Assembly: GCF_017873625.1 (NCBI RefSeq)
Contig: NZ_JAGGKL010000003.1
Span: forward strand, 62,001-126,000
From: Methanobacterium petrolearium
GTDB lineage: Archaea; Methanobacteriota; Methanobacteria; Methanobacteriales; Methanobacteriaceae
Length of the DNA: 64,000 nt
Direction: 5' to 3'
Shown: piece after piece, positions 34,091 to 43,629 of the stretch
How the letters are laid out: each line of letters begins with the position of its first letter
Position numbering within the stretch: the first letter of the stretch is position 1
Translations under genes and position numbers: made by a program
Notes under the pieces: model-generated
The model's database searches: none
The model's input: the letters and a program-made list of their open reading frames with translations, nothing else
Told to the model about the DNA's origin: nothing

Positions 34091-37000
34091 GTGGAGGTTA
34101 CTAAAGACCATGAAGTTAATAAATTAACTAAAAAAATTAGTAATGCAGTAATTAGATGGGACTCTATTATTGATGGCTCTCCTTTCCCTCAATTTGTAAT
34201 TGACAAGGATCATAATGTTATTTACTGGAACAAAGCCCTGGAAGAATACAGTAAAATCAAATCCGCAGACATAATTGATACCGAAGAGCACTGGAAAGTA
34301 TTTTACAGTGAAAAAAGACCATGTCTGGTTGATTTATTAGTAGACGAAGATTTTGAAGGTATTGAGTACTGGTTTTCTGATAGTTATAAAAAATCTGAAC
34401 TTGTAGATGGAGCCTACGAAGCTGAAAGTTCAGATACAATTAAAGGTAAAAAAAAATTCCTACGTTTCACTGCATCACCTATCAAAGATGATGAAGGTAA
34501 TATAATAGGCGGTTTAGAATCTTTTGAAGATATTTCAAAGCGTAAAACAGCAGAAAAAAATCTTAAAAAGAGTGAAAAAAAGTTCAGAAGTCTAGTTGAA
34601 AACCTTAATGTAGGAGTGTGCCGTAACACCAATGATATAGATGGTCACTTTATTCAGGTGAATCCTGCTTTTGCCAGAATGTTCGGGTATGATTCTGTAA
34701 GTGAACTCATGCAGATTAAAGTTTCAGACCTTTATTACAATCCTCAGGAAAGAAAACAATTCGTAAAAGAGATAAATCAAAATGGTTTTGTCTTAAACAA
34801 AGAATTGCATTTAAAAAAGAAAAATAACAACACCATATATGTTTCGGTATCAGCACAAGCCCATTATAATAAAAATGGAGCTGTAGACTGGATCGATGGA
34901 ATAATTGAAGACATTACCCAGCAAAAACAAGCAGAAGATGAACTTCGTCACACTAATGAATGGCTTGGATTTGCCCAAAAGGCTGCAAAAAGTGGTTTCT
35001 GGGATTGGAATATCACAAACAACACATTAACCTGGTCTTCAGAGTTTTATGAACTTTTTGGATTGGTTTCCACCGCCGAACCTTCATTTGATACTTGGTT
35101 AGAGTTATTACACCCTGATGACCGTGAAACAGCCATTGAAAAAATGAACCACGCCATAGAAAAATACGAATTCCTTGAAAATGAGTATCGTGTGATTAAA
35201 CATGATGGAAATCAAATCTGGATAAGTGCATTAGGTTCTACACTTTATGATGAAAAGGGTAATGCAGAAAAAATGACTGGTATCTGTCTAGATATCACTC
35301 ATCGTAAAGAAGTTGAAGATAGACTTAAAACTAAAGCGCAATTACTTAATTTAACCCATGATGCAATTTTCACCCGTGATCTAAATGATAGGATTACCTT
35401 CTGGAACTTAGCTGCCGAAAAAACATATGGCTGGACCCAAGAGGAAGCGTTAGGTGAAAAAATTCATGATCTGTTCCACACTCAATTCACAACCCCCTTA
35501 AATGAAATAAAAGCTGAAGTGTTAAAACACGGCCATTGGGATGGTGAACTAACTCACACCAAACGTGATGGATCTAAAATTATTGTTTCAAGTAGATGGT
35601 CCATCCAAAATGATGAAAATGGTAAACATATTGGGTTCATGGAAGTGAACAACGACATAACCCAACGCAAAAAAGCAGAAAATAAAATAAGTGCAGCCAA
35701 AGAGCGTTACTGTTCTATTGTCCAACATCTTAATGATGGATTTATTATTCATGATTTTAAAGGAAAAATCTTTGACTGCAATGAAAACGCAGCCCGCATG
35801 TTTGGTTCTACCAAAGAAGAAATGAAGACTTCTCATCTTAATGAATTTAGTACAGCAACCACTCCAAACTTCTCAGAACGTGTTGATCAATTAATAAAAA
35901 CAGGAAATTTTGAATTTGATGGGAAATATAAGCGTGAAAATGGTAATGTATTGTATTATAATGTCAAAGCCAGCATTGTTTCTTTTGAAGATGATGGTCG
36001 GATTCAAAGCTTCATCCGGGATACAACAAAGCATACACTAGCTGAAAAAGCCTTAAAAGAAAGTGAAGAAATGGCTCAAAAACGACTTGCTGAGATTGAA
36101 GCAATTTACGATTCAGCACCTATTGGATTATGTGTATTTGATTCTGATTTATGCTATGTGCGTATAAATAATCGTCTGGCTGAGATAAATGGCATACCTA
36201 TTGACGAACATATTGGAAAAACTGTGGGTGAAGTTGTACCAGATCTAGAAGACCAAGCTATTGCAGTAGCCCAAGAAATTTTTGAAACAGGAAATACTGT
36301 TCTAGGCAGGGAATTCAATGGAATAACCCCTGCCAAACCAGGTGTGATTAGAACGTGGATAGAGCAATGGTACCCTATTAAAAATTCCAATGGTCAGATT
36401 TTGGGTATCAATGTGGCAGTGCTTGAAATTACTGATATAAAAAAGGCAGAAAAAGCCCTAAGAGAGTCAGAAGAAAAATTACGTCTGGCTATTGCAGGAG
36501 CTGATGCTGGAATGTGGTTCTGGGATCTTAAAAATAATGAGTTAGAGTGTACTGATCGTTGCAATGCTATTTTTGGTATAGAAAAAGACCCCAAAATTTC
36601 ATACGATCTGTTTTTAAATGCAATACATCCTAACGACAGGAAGATAGTTAATAATGCTTTTGAAAAGTCTTTAGACAATATTAACGAACTTAAATTGGAA
36701 ATAAGGGTTTTATGGCCTGATGAATCACTTCACTGGGCATATTTAATTGGAAGAGTATATCCTGATAATAAAGGTAATCCTAAAGAGATGATGGGTATTG
36801 TGATTGATATCACTGACCGTAAAACCGTTGAATCAGAACTGCGAGAAACTTTAAAACAACTTAAAAGGTCTAATGCTGAATTAGAGCAGTTTGCCTATGT
36901 GGCTTCACATGACCTTCAGGAGCCCCTTAGAATGGTTATCAGTTTCTTACAACTTTTACAACGTCGTTATGACAACCAGCTCGATTCTGATGCAAATGAG

Positions 37001-37546
37001 TTCATACATTTCGCTGTAGACGGTGCAACTCGCATGCAGGAACTGATTAACGACCTTTTAACTTATTCTCGTTTGGGTCGTGACACAGTAAAAATTGAAG
37101 ATGTGGATACTGAAGATATTATAAAACAGATCCTCATCGATTCTAAAGTTTTAATTGAAGAAACCCATACTCTCATAACTTACCAAGATCTTCCCATGAT
37201 TAGAGCGGATTACACCCAGATGGTACAGGTTTTCCAGAACCTGATTGGTAATGCTATAAAATATCAAGATAACCAACAACCAAAGATCCACATATCTGCA
37301 AAAAGAAGTGGTAAAGACTGGATTTTCAAAGTAAATGATAATGGTATTGGTATTGATCCCAAACATGGAGATCGTGTATTTAGAATATTCCAACGTCTCC
37401 ATGGAAGAGATGAATATGAAGGTACTGGTATTGGCCTGGCCATAGTCAAAAGGATAATTGAACAACATGGAGGTATGATCTGGTATGAATCCGCACAAGG
37501 TCAAGGATCAAAATTTTATTTCACTATACCCACAGGAGATGATTAA
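34091..37546 (+). CDS. PAS-repeat sensor histidine kinase
   Basis: The 1151-residue soluble kinase has no membrane helices. About seven PAS/PAC domains run from residue 20 to 915 (PAC ends such as EDISKRKTA, EDITQQKQA, LDITHRKEV, NDITQRKKA and IDITDRKTV). A HisKA dimer-phosphoacceptor domain follows with the His in ASHDLQEPLRM (about 938-948), then a HATPase_c domain (N box FQNLIGNAIKYQ, G boxes DNGIGIDP and EGTGIGLAI). GTG 34091 is the start; AAAGGAGGGG lies immediately ahead, with tight spacing. The stop abuts the ATG of the first response regulator, so phosphotransfer to it is likely. The signal sensed is unknown; PAS domains often bind heme, flavin or small ligands. Confidence 0.95.
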   Translation: MEVTKDHEVNKLTKKISNAVIRWDSIIDGSPFPQFVIDKDHNVIYWNKALEEYSKIKSADIIDTEEHWKVFYSEKRPCLVDLLVDEDFEGIEYWFSDSYKKSELVDGAYEAESSDTIKGKKKFLRFTASPIKDDEGNIIGGLESFEDISKRKTAEKNLKKSEKKFRSLVENLNVGVCRNTNDIDGHFIQVNPAFARMFGYDSVSELMQIKVSDLYYNPQERKQFVKEINQNGFVLNKELHLKKKNNNTIYVSVSAQAHYNKNGAVDWIDGIIEDITQQKQAEDELRHTNEWLGFAQKAAKSGFWDWNITNNTLTWSSEFYELFGLVSTAEPSFDTWLELLHPDDRETAIEKMNHAIEKYEFLENEYRVIKHDGNQIWISALGSTLYDEKGNAEKMTGICLDITHRKEVEDRLKTKAQLLNLTHDAIFTRDLNDRITFWNLAAEKTYGWTQEEALGEKIHDLFHTQFTTPLNEIKAEVLKHGHWDGELTHTKRDGSKIIVSSRWSIQNDENGKHIGFMEVNNDITQRKKAENKISAAKERYCSIVQHLNDGFIIHDFKGKIFDCNENAARMFGSTKEEMKTSHLNEFSTATTPNFSERVDQLIKTGNFEFDGKYKRENGNVLYYNVKASIVSFEDDGRIQSFIRDTTKHTLAEKALKESEEMAQKRLAEIEAIYDSAPIGLCVFDSDLCYVRINNRLAEINGIPIDEHIGKTVGEVVPDLEDQAIAVAQEIFETGNTVLGREFNGITPAKPGVIRTWIEQWYPIKNSNGQILGINVAVLEITDIKKAEKALRESEEKLRLAIAGADAGMWFWDLKNNELECTDRCNAIFGIEKDPKISYDLFLNAIHPNDRKIVNNAFEKSLDNINELKLEIRVLWPDESLHWAYLIGRVYPDNKGNPKEMMGIVIDITDRKTVESELRETLKQLKRSNAELEQFAYVASHDLQEPLRMVISFLQLLQRRYDNQLDSDANEFIHFAVDGATRMQELINDLLTYSRLGRDTVKIEDVDTEDIIKQILIDSKVLIEETHTLITYQDLPMIRADYTQMVQVFQNLIGNAIKYQDNQQPKIHISAKRSGKDWIFKVNDNGIGIDPKHGDRVFRIFQRLHGRDEYEGTGIGLAIVKRIIEQHGGMIWYESAQGQGSKFYFTIPTGDD

Positions 37547-37990
37547 ATGAGGATTAAAACGATCAGACCAGTGAATGTGATGTTGGTAGAAGATAATCCT
37601 GGAGATGTGCGTTTAATCCAGGAAGTTTTCAAAGAAGCCAAGATTAAAAATCTTCTACATGTGGCCCAAGATGGTGAAGAAGCCATGCAGATGTTAAATC
37701 ATAATGGAAAAAACATTCTTCCCCAAATCCCTGATCTGATACTACTTGATTTGAACTTGCCTAAAAAAGATGGAAGAGATGTATTAATAGAAATAAAAAA
37801 TGATGAACGGTTAAAATGTATTCCTGTTGTGATTCTAACCAGTTCCAGTAGGGAAGAGGACTTAATAGAATCATATAAAAACAATGCCAACTGTTACATA
37901 CCAAAACCTGTTGAATTAGACCAATTAATCCGAGTAATCCAGAACATAGGGAATTTCTGGCTTGATATAGTTACATTACCACCCAGATAA
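37547..37990 (+). CDS. Single-domain response regulator, Rcp1-like
   Basis: The 147-residue protein is a receiver domain only. The acidic pocket is in MLVEDNPGDVRLI, the phosphoacceptor Asp in LILLDLNLPKKDG, the Thr/Ser in VVILTSSS and the Lys in YIPKPVE. The Rcp1 subfamily serves PAS and phytochrome-type kinases. There is no DNA-binding output, so it probably passes phosphate on or acts by protein contact. Its ATG directly follows the kinase stop codon, which indicates one operon and makes that kinase the likely donor. Confidence 0.95.
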   Translation: MRIKTIRPVNVMLVEDNPGDVRLIQEVFKEAKIKNLLHVAQDGEEAMQMLNHNGKNILPQIPDLILLDLNLPKKDGRDVLIEIKNDERLKCIPVVILTSSSREEDLIESYKNNANCYIPKPVELDQLIRVIQNIGNFWLDIVTLPPR

Positions 37991-37994
37991 TTAA

Positions 37995-38924
37995 TTGGTG
38001 ATTATTATGAATAACAATGAAATTAAAGTCCTTCTAGTTGAGGATAACCCCGGTGATACCGCACTTATCAGGGAAATGTTTCTGGAAATCCCTAAAATTA
38101 GTTTTAACGTTTCACAAGCTGAAAATCTTAAAGATGCATTAGACGCTGCTCATCATAATCACTTTGATATTATACTTTTGGATCTTCATTTACCAGACAG
38201 TCATGGAACTAGAACCTTTACCAGTGTCCAGCAAGTTGCACCGCACATCCCCATAATAATACTCACCGGTCTTGAAGATGAGGAATTTGGAATCAAACTG
38301 GTTGGTGAGGGTGCTCAGGACTACCTGGTTAAAGGACAGGTGGACAGCCTAATACTGGCACGTTCCATCAAATACTCCATTGAAAGAAAACATATACTAA
38401 GTAAACTGAGGGAAAATGAAGAAAAATACCGATCCATGATTGAAAAAATCCATTCAGGAGTATTTTTAATTAATTTAAGAAATCAATTAAGTTACGTTAA
38501 TCGGGAAATGGCCAAAATGTTAGGTTACAATGTGAAAGAGATGATCAATAAAGATATTTCCAATTTCATCAAACCGGATGGAGAATCAATATTCAATGAT
38601 CATCTACATAACATTACAAAAAGAACAAAAGAAAAGGAAAATCTGGCCCAAACCTACGAACTGGAATTCATAAAAAAAGATGGAACTACGTTATGGGGTT
38701 TAGTATCCACAAACCCGGTATTCAAACCTAACAAGCAATATTTAGGTGCCATATCAATCATAACTGATATCAGCTCACGTAAAGGAATAGAAAAATCATT
38801 GATGACTGCCATGATCGAGAAAGATAGAGATTTCTTTCTTATAATGGGTAACATGGTAGAAGCCATGAAACCTTTAATTCAAGAAAACCATGATGTTATA
38901 GAATTTGAAGATAAATTCACATGA
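37995..38924 (+). CDS. Response regulator fused to a PAS domain
   Basis: Residues 8-130 (of 309) are a receiver (VLLVEDNPGDTALIREMF, phosphoacceptor in IILLDLHLPDSHG, PIIILTGLEDEE, DYLVKGQ). A linker helix and one PAS/PAC domain follow (about 145-265: KYRSMIEKIHSGVFLINLRN, ending ITDISSRKG). The short helical tail (about 270-309) has no kinase or DNA-binding motif. It starts 5 bases after the previous gene with GGTGATTATT before ATG. It completes a three-gene operon that could form a phosphorelay whose output is another protein. Confidence 0.93.
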   Translation: MVIIMNNNEIKVLLVEDNPGDTALIREMFLEIPKISFNVSQAENLKDALDAAHHNHFDIILLDLHLPDSHGTRTFTSVQQVAPHIPIIILTGLEDEEFGIKLVGEGAQDYLVKGQVDSLILARSIKYSIERKHILSKLRENEEKYRSMIEKIHSGVFLINLRNQLSYVNREMAKMLGYNVKEMINKDISNFIKPDGESIFNDHLHNITKRTKEKENLAQTYELEFIKKDGTTLWGLVSTNPVFKPNKQYLGAISIITDISSRKGIEKSLMTAMIEKDRDFFLIMGNMVEAMKPLIQENHDVIEFEDKFT

Positions 38925-39087
38925 TTTTTGTAAGCTATCTCCTTCTATTAAATCCTAACCCCTTTAGTGTACTATGAAAATTTAAGTAATGCTATTAAAT
39001 CAAAATTTTCTTCAATAAAATGAAATGTTATAACCCATAACATAGTTGAACATACTAAGTTGAAGCAATTTCAACTAGAGCTAAAAG

Positions 39088-39095
39088 TTTATATA
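39088..39095 (+). promoter_or_regulatory. TATA box of the tRNA-Gln gene
   Basis: TTTATATA, centred about 28 bases before the mature tRNA 5' end, is a textbook archaeal TATA element. Confidence 0.75.
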
Positions 39096-39119
39096 CAAAA
39101 CTGGACAATTAATTTTTTT

Positions 39120-39332
<213 letters not shown>

Positions 39333-39506
39333 TTATTCAACAGCACCCATCATTGCAGTTTCTAACTCTTGTTTAGGATCACGCCTTTTAGAACTTTTTT
39401 TGGACTTTTTTATGGTTGTTTTACCTATTAATTCCGGTAAACTACCATCAAAGGTATTTAACTTGAATATTTTCACTTTTTCGCCCAATTTTTTCTTTTT
39501 AGGCAT
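39333..39506 (-). CDS. 57-residue highly basic protein
   Basis: ATG 39506 to TAA 39333 encodes 57 residues. The N-terminal part begins MPKKKKLGEKVKIFKLNTFD, the middle is Lys/Arg-rich (TTIKKSKKSSKRRDPKQ) and the end is LETAMMGAVE. A good ribosome-binding site (GGGTGGTGG) lies 4 bases before the ATG, which supports translation. The charge suggests nucleic-acid or ribosome binding, which is inference. It is convergent with the tRNA. Family not recognised. Confidence 0.6.
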   Translation of the reverse strand: MPKKKKLGEKVKIFKLNTFDGSLPELIGKTTIKKSKKSSKRRDPKQELETAMMGAVE

Positions 39507-39953
39507 TGAACCACCACCCTATAATTATGATTTTTAGGTAGAAAATAGTTTAACTAGAGGGAAAATTTAACATGTCTTAGCAAGTGCCCCCTGCTATAAA
39601 TGGCTAATGGACTTCATCAGTGAATTCTATTCAACTAAAAAAACTCATAAACTTCATTAATGAATTCTAATCTTTCATCATGAAAATCTACACAGTTTTA
39701 GTTTAGCTCTTTTTTTTAAATTATAATTTTTCCGTCTTTCATATTGGATAATTTTCCATCTTTCATCCTGGATAAAAACCATTTTAAACAAATTGGAATG
39801 ACATTATGATGTGAACAATGTTAAATAAGTATTAAAATTATCCCTTCAATGTTCTAGTTTAAAAAATAAATTAACAGTCCAACAATTAATTATATATTGT
39901 ACTAAGGTGGATAAGTAAATAAAAAGTATTTAGAGAACAAAAAAGGGATTCTA
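39507..39953. other. 447-bp spacer between the basic protein and the CadC-like gene
   Basis: No gene is seen. Two similar stretches (ACTTCATCAGTGAATTCTA near 39611 and ACTTCATTAATGAATTCTA near 39652) make a decayed direct repeat. The palindromic half-sites that CadC/SmtB proteins bind are not obvious. Confidence 0.4.
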
Positions 39954-40307
39954 ATGAAAAATGATGATGTTTGTGAAATTCATTGTATTAATGAAAACTC
40001 TGTAAGGGAAGTTAAATCACAAATGCTCCCAGATGAAACATTTCACCGGATCTCAAATAATTTCAAAGTACTCAGTGATCCCACTAGAGTCAAAATACTC
40101 TATGCATTAATCCAAAAAGAAATTTGTGTATGTGATCTAGCCGCTGTTCTGAATATAACTGATTCAGCAGTATCACATCAACTCAGATTATTAAGGCACC
40201 AAAACATGGTCAAATTCAGGAAAGAAGGTAAAATGGCATATTACTCAATATCAAACAATCATATAGTTGAAATGATAAAATTGGCATCAGCAAATACTGA
40301 AAAATAA
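39954..40307 (+). CDS. CadC-like ArsR/SmtB-family metal-responsive repressor
   Basis: The 117-residue winged-helix protein keeps the four thiol ligands of the CadC alpha3N site at the same residue numbers as staphylococcal CadC: C7 and C11 (VCEIHCINE) and C58 and C60 (EICVCDLA). The recognition helix is ITDSAVSHQLRLLRHQ, followed by the wing VKFRKEGKMAYYSI. This fits a repressor released by Cd, Pb or a similar thiophilic metal. The second, alpha5 zinc site is not intact: Asn replaces the Asp in SNNHIVEM and the later His is missing. No P-type ATPase or other metal-export gene is adjacent, so the target is elsewhere or is its own promoter. Confidence 0.9.
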   Translation: MKNDDVCEIHCINENSVREVKSQMLPDETFHRISNNFKVLSDPTRVKILYALIQKEICVCDLAAVLNITDSAVSHQLRLLRHQNMVKFRKEGKMAYYSISNNHIVEMIKLASANTEK

Positions 40308-40722
40308 ACAATAAAGAAAAATAAACAATGGAATAATTATAGATTATATACAAAAACGAAAGTTTTATTATAACCAATGTATAATTGAATTTAAATAGGT
40401 TGGTCTGCAATATAGATGAATTGGATAAATTTAATATGTGAATAATGTATAATATAATTAAATAATGTAAAAAGAATATAGACAAATTTTATTTATTAAT
40501 TGAATGACATAATTGCTGGTAGTTGTATCAATAGAATGATATTACTTTAAAATAAATATAGACGATTTTTAAGATTTTGGGGGGAATAGACTACTTAATA
40601 TAAAAATAATACATGGCAAGCAAGACTATATAAAAAATCTAGATAAAATTAGGGGACGGCTTAAAAAACGATGTTAAAAAGAAATTAATGAATAATACAT
40701 TTCCTGTAGGAGAGATAATTTA
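40308..40722. other. 415-bp AT-rich spacer
   Basis: No gene is seen. A 14-bp unit (GAAAAATAAACAAT) is repeated at 40299-40312 and 40316-40329, overlapping the CadC-like stop. GTAGGAGAG precedes the next ATG. Confidence 0.45.
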
Positions 40723-41415
40723 ATGAAATGGTCCTTAGTTGCACTGGCAATTTTCCTTTTAATAGTAGGCTACTCATACGTTGCGACCATGGATGGTCCA
40801 ATTACCCCAGAGGGCAGGCTCGCGTTTGTAAAAGTCGCCAACCCTGACATGTACCCCGGACACTTACACTCCCAACTATTAGCTAAATTTGCCAATGAAA
40901 GTGGTTCCAAATCAATTCTGGTTGTGCACTTCGCAGGTAGTTCAAATTACCGTAATTATAAGGAAGGTGATGTGGAGATACTCGAACTTGCCTTCATAGA
41001 CGCCAATGGAACAGGAGCTACCGGTGATACCAACTACTGGGATTCACTTAAAATAGCAATATTCGGCGCTCCTGAAGGTCGATATAAATACAAAACAGAT
41101 GGAATCGTTTTTGACAACCTCACCAGCGCCTTAAACTACCTGTATGGTATTGCAGAAGAAAATGGTCAGGAAGGCCCCATACCCATGTACTGGCATGGTA
41201 CAGCCCGTAAAGACAATCCCATATTTTCTCAGGGATGCGGATTCCCCTTATACTTTGACATAACCCGACAACTGTACGGAATCATACCTGCTTGGATTTA
41301 CACACTAAAAGGTATGTTAGTACCTTACTTTAAAGATCCGTATGCTAATTATGAGCTGTCGCACTATTCAGAACTTCAAAACTACTATCAACGGGGTATG
41401 ATTGATTTCACTTAG
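40723..41415 (+). CDS. Membrane-anchored or secreted protein of unknown function
   Basis: The 230-residue protein has one N-terminal hydrophobic segment (MKWSLVALAIFLLIVGYSYV) acting as signal peptide or anchor. An extracytoplasmic domain follows that is rich in aromatic residues and Gly (PGHLHSQLLAKFANESGSKS, VVHFAGSSNYRNYKEGD, MYWHGTARKDNPIFSQGCGF, ITRQLYGIIPAWIYT). Conserved-looking His and Cys occur, but I do not recognise an active site. ATG 40723 follows TAGGAGAG at proper spacing. It seems to be transcribed alone, ending in a T-rich stretch near 41449. Confidence 0.65.
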   Translation: MKWSLVALAIFLLIVGYSYVATMDGPITPEGRLAFVKVANPDMYPGHLHSQLLAKFANESGSKSILVVHFAGSSNYRNYKEGDVEILELAFIDANGTGATGDTNYWDSLKIAIFGAPEGRYKYKTDGIVFDNLTSALNYLYGIAEENGQEGPIPMYWHGTARKDNPIFSQGCGFPLYFDITRQLYGIIPAWIYTLKGMLVPYFKDPYANYELSHYSELQNYYQRGMIDFT

Positions 41416-41543
41416 GATTGATGAAAAAAGGAATATTACCCATTATTTATTATTTTTTATTCCTTAATCATTATCCTCCCATTTTTATCGGTATTTCTTC
41501 CACATTTGATCTACAGATCCTTAATTGATTTTTAAAAAAAATT

Positions 41544-42302
41544 TTAGGAGTGTTTATTCCTTTCCAATGATTCAAATATAAATCGAGGTTTACATCCATA
41601 TTTCTTAATACATGACCTGATTTGCTCCTCATCAACATCTTTAAAGTTGTTTCTCACAATCTGCATGGTTTCGGCTTCTGTGTAGGATATTCGGATAACT
41701 TCAAAAAACCGACTAATAATGAAAACAAATATCTGCGAAAAGATATGGAAATCTGTTAAAAGATCATATTTAACGCCTCTCATTCTGAAAACAAAAGCTG
41801 TCTGAATTACAACATTTATTTTTTCAAGGTCCTTCCGATGCTTCAGAAACTCCATTAAAATACCAAAATAAAATGGAAATGTGTCAAAACCTTTATTTAA
41901 AGACCAGAGGCTAAGACCAACTTTATCTCCATCAATAAATTCAGAATCAAGAAGTTTATCAGCTAATAAAATGAGGTCATATTCCTGTACTTTCTTATAA
42001 ACCTCTTCATTAGTTTTTACACTAAGATCTTCTCTGAGTGTTCTGTAAAATTCTGTGAAAACCTCAGAAGAGCTCATATCATGATTATCTAAAAAAAGTA
42101 TGGGATCATAAACATTCAAATCAAGACTTTTTAAGGCAGAATAAATATTAGCTGATTTACCAGTCCCAGGACTCCCTATGATCAACACAAACATACCCTT
42201 ACGGTTCTTCATGCTACGAAACATACGGTATATCTTTCTAAAGGATCGGGTATACACAAAATCCCCATTGTCCCATTCTGATTTCACCTTATAATCTGCC
42301 AT
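41544..42302 (-). CDS. Orphan AAA-like P-loop ATPase
   Basis: The 252-residue soluble protein has a Walker A in VLIIGSPGTGKSANIYSAL (about 38-56), a possible Walker B in YDLILLADKL (about 108-117), and a C-terminal helical region (ETMQIVRNNFKDVDEEQIRS, KKYGCKPRFIFESLERN) that looks like the lid of AAA/STAND ATPases. The N-terminal part includes SFRKIYRMFRSMKNRKGMF. There is no membrane helix or nuclease domain. It is a single gene. It could switch or load another complex; nothing nearby identifies the partner. Confidence 0.72.
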   Translation of the reverse strand: MADYKVKSEWDNGDFVYTRSFRKIYRMFRSMKNRKGMFVLIIGSPGTGKSANIYSALKSLDLNVYDPILFLDNHDMSSSEVFTEFYRTLREDLSVKTNEEVYKKVQEYDLILLADKLLDSEFIDGDKVGLSLWSLNKGFDTFPFYFGILMEFLKHRKDLEKINVVIQTAFVFRMRGVKYDLLTDFHIFSQIFVFIISRFFEVIRISYTEAETMQIVRNNFKDVDEEQIRSCIKKYGCKPRFIFESLERNKHS

Positions 42303-42620
42303 GTTATTATTATAGGCTTACATATAAATCCACTTTATATTCCACAGCTTATTGGAAAAAGGAAATATTGAAATGATACTATAATGGATTTAATAAGGTA
42401 TTTTGTACACAAGATTAATAATAAACTAAATTCATAATGAGTCTTATAAAAATAGGAGAAAATCAATAAAAGGATAATCAATAAATTTACACTTTATCCA
42501 AAATAATAGTTGTCGGATAAAATAACTTGTTGTTTGATTAGCTCAAATACAACAATAATCATATAATGATGGAAAAATTGTGATTGAAAATCTTTTTTAG
42601 AATATAAATAGGTGTTTTAA
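42303..42620. promoter_or_regulatory. 318-bp divergent spacer with a 7-bp inverted repeat ahead of argB
   Basis: TTTATCC (42493-42499) and GGATAAA (42515-42521) form a dyad with 15 bp between the arms, about 100 bp before argB. It could be an operator for arginine genes, but short A/T-rich dyads are common here. The argB ATG is preceded by ATAGGTG. Confidence 0.3.
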
Positions 42621-43502
42621 ATGGAAACAGTTAACATTCTCATTGAAGCCTTACCCTACATCAAAAAATTCCACCATAAAAAGATCATGATTAAATACGG
42701 TGGTCACGCCATGATCGATTCTGTTGCCAAAAGCTCCACAGCCCGTGATACTGTTCTATTGAAATATGTGGGAATGAAACCCATAGTAGTACACGGAGGA
42801 GGACCTGAAATCTCCCGTTCCATGAACAAACTAGGTAAAGAACCAAAATTCATCGGCGGACTTCGTGTAACCGATCAGGAAACCATGGATATCGTGAAAA
42901 TGGTCCTCGTTGGCAAGATAAGCACCGAAATCGTGTCTAACATCGGATTACATGGTGGTAAAGGAGTGGGACTTTCAGGTAAGGATAATATGCTCCTAAA
43001 AGCTCGTAAACGCTCCCCCCAGGTCGTGGTGGACCAGGAAACAGGTAAAGAACAGATGGTTGATTTGGGCCTGGTGGGGGAGATTGAATCAATAAACCCT
43101 GAAATCCTCAAAGTTATGACTGAAAATGATTACATACCAGTTATCAGCCCCATAGGAGTAGACGATAAGGGCGAAACATTAAATTTAAATGCCGACACCG
43201 TGGCCGGGGAAGTCTCCGGCGAAGTTGGGGCAGAAAAACTTATAATACTTACCGATGTCCCTGGAATTCTCAGGGAACATTCAGACCCTGATAGTCTAAT
43301 TAGAAAAGTTAGCATCGAGGAAGTACTGGAACTTATTGATGATGGAACTGTCCGGGATGGTATGTTACCAAAAGTGCTGACTTGTATCAGTGCCCTGGAA
43401 AATGGAGTTAAATCAGCCCATATAATCGATGGGAGAATAAAACATAGCATACTACTTGAGATCTTCACCAAAGAAGGTATTGGAACCATGATCACCAGAT
43501 AA
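42621..43502 (+). CDS. argB: Acetylglutamate kinase
   Basis: This 293-residue enzyme phosphorylates N-acetylglutamate in arginine (ornithine) synthesis. The amino-acid-kinase fold is clear: KIMIKYGGHAMID (about 21-33), PIVVHGGGPEISRSMNKLG (about 54-72), GGLRVTD, VGLSGKDNMLLKARK, VISPIGVDDKG, LNADTVAGEVSGEVGAEKLI and LTDVPGI. The length is normal. A DUF166 gene and argC follow on the same strand with gaps of 127 and 110 bp, so an arginine cluster is likely. An N-terminal helix of the type used for arginine-sensitive hexamers seems present but is short. Confidence 0.97.
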   Translation: METVNILIEALPYIKKFHHKKIMIKYGGHAMIDSVAKSSTARDTVLLKYVGMKPIVVHGGGPEISRSMNKLGKEPKFIGGLRVTDQETMDIVKMVLVGKISTEIVSNIGLHGGKGVGLSGKDNMLLKARKRSPQVVVDQETGKEQMVDLGLVGEIESINPEILKVMTENDYIPVISPIGVDDKGETLNLNADTVAGEVSGEVGAEKLIILTDVPGILREHSDPDSLIRKVSIEEVLELIDDGTVRDGMLPKVLTCISALENGVKSAHIIDGRIKHSILLEIFTKEGIGTMITR

Positions 43503-43629
43503 GTTCCAACAAACTTACCACCTTTTTTTAAATATTGATATTTCCATATAACATTTTTACTGAGTTTAAAATTATTCATAAAAACTTAAAGTTATTTGAA
43601 ATCTATATAAATTAACAGGAAGTTTCAAA

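Noticed and set aside
34083..34120. Later ATG near 34109 as kinase start
   Set aside because: That ATG is out of frame; the GTG at 34091 is the first usable codon after AAAGGAGGGG.
43130..43579. 149-codon minus-strand frame
   Set aside because: It is a shadow of argB; the composition is Ser/Pro-rich as expected from antisense reading.
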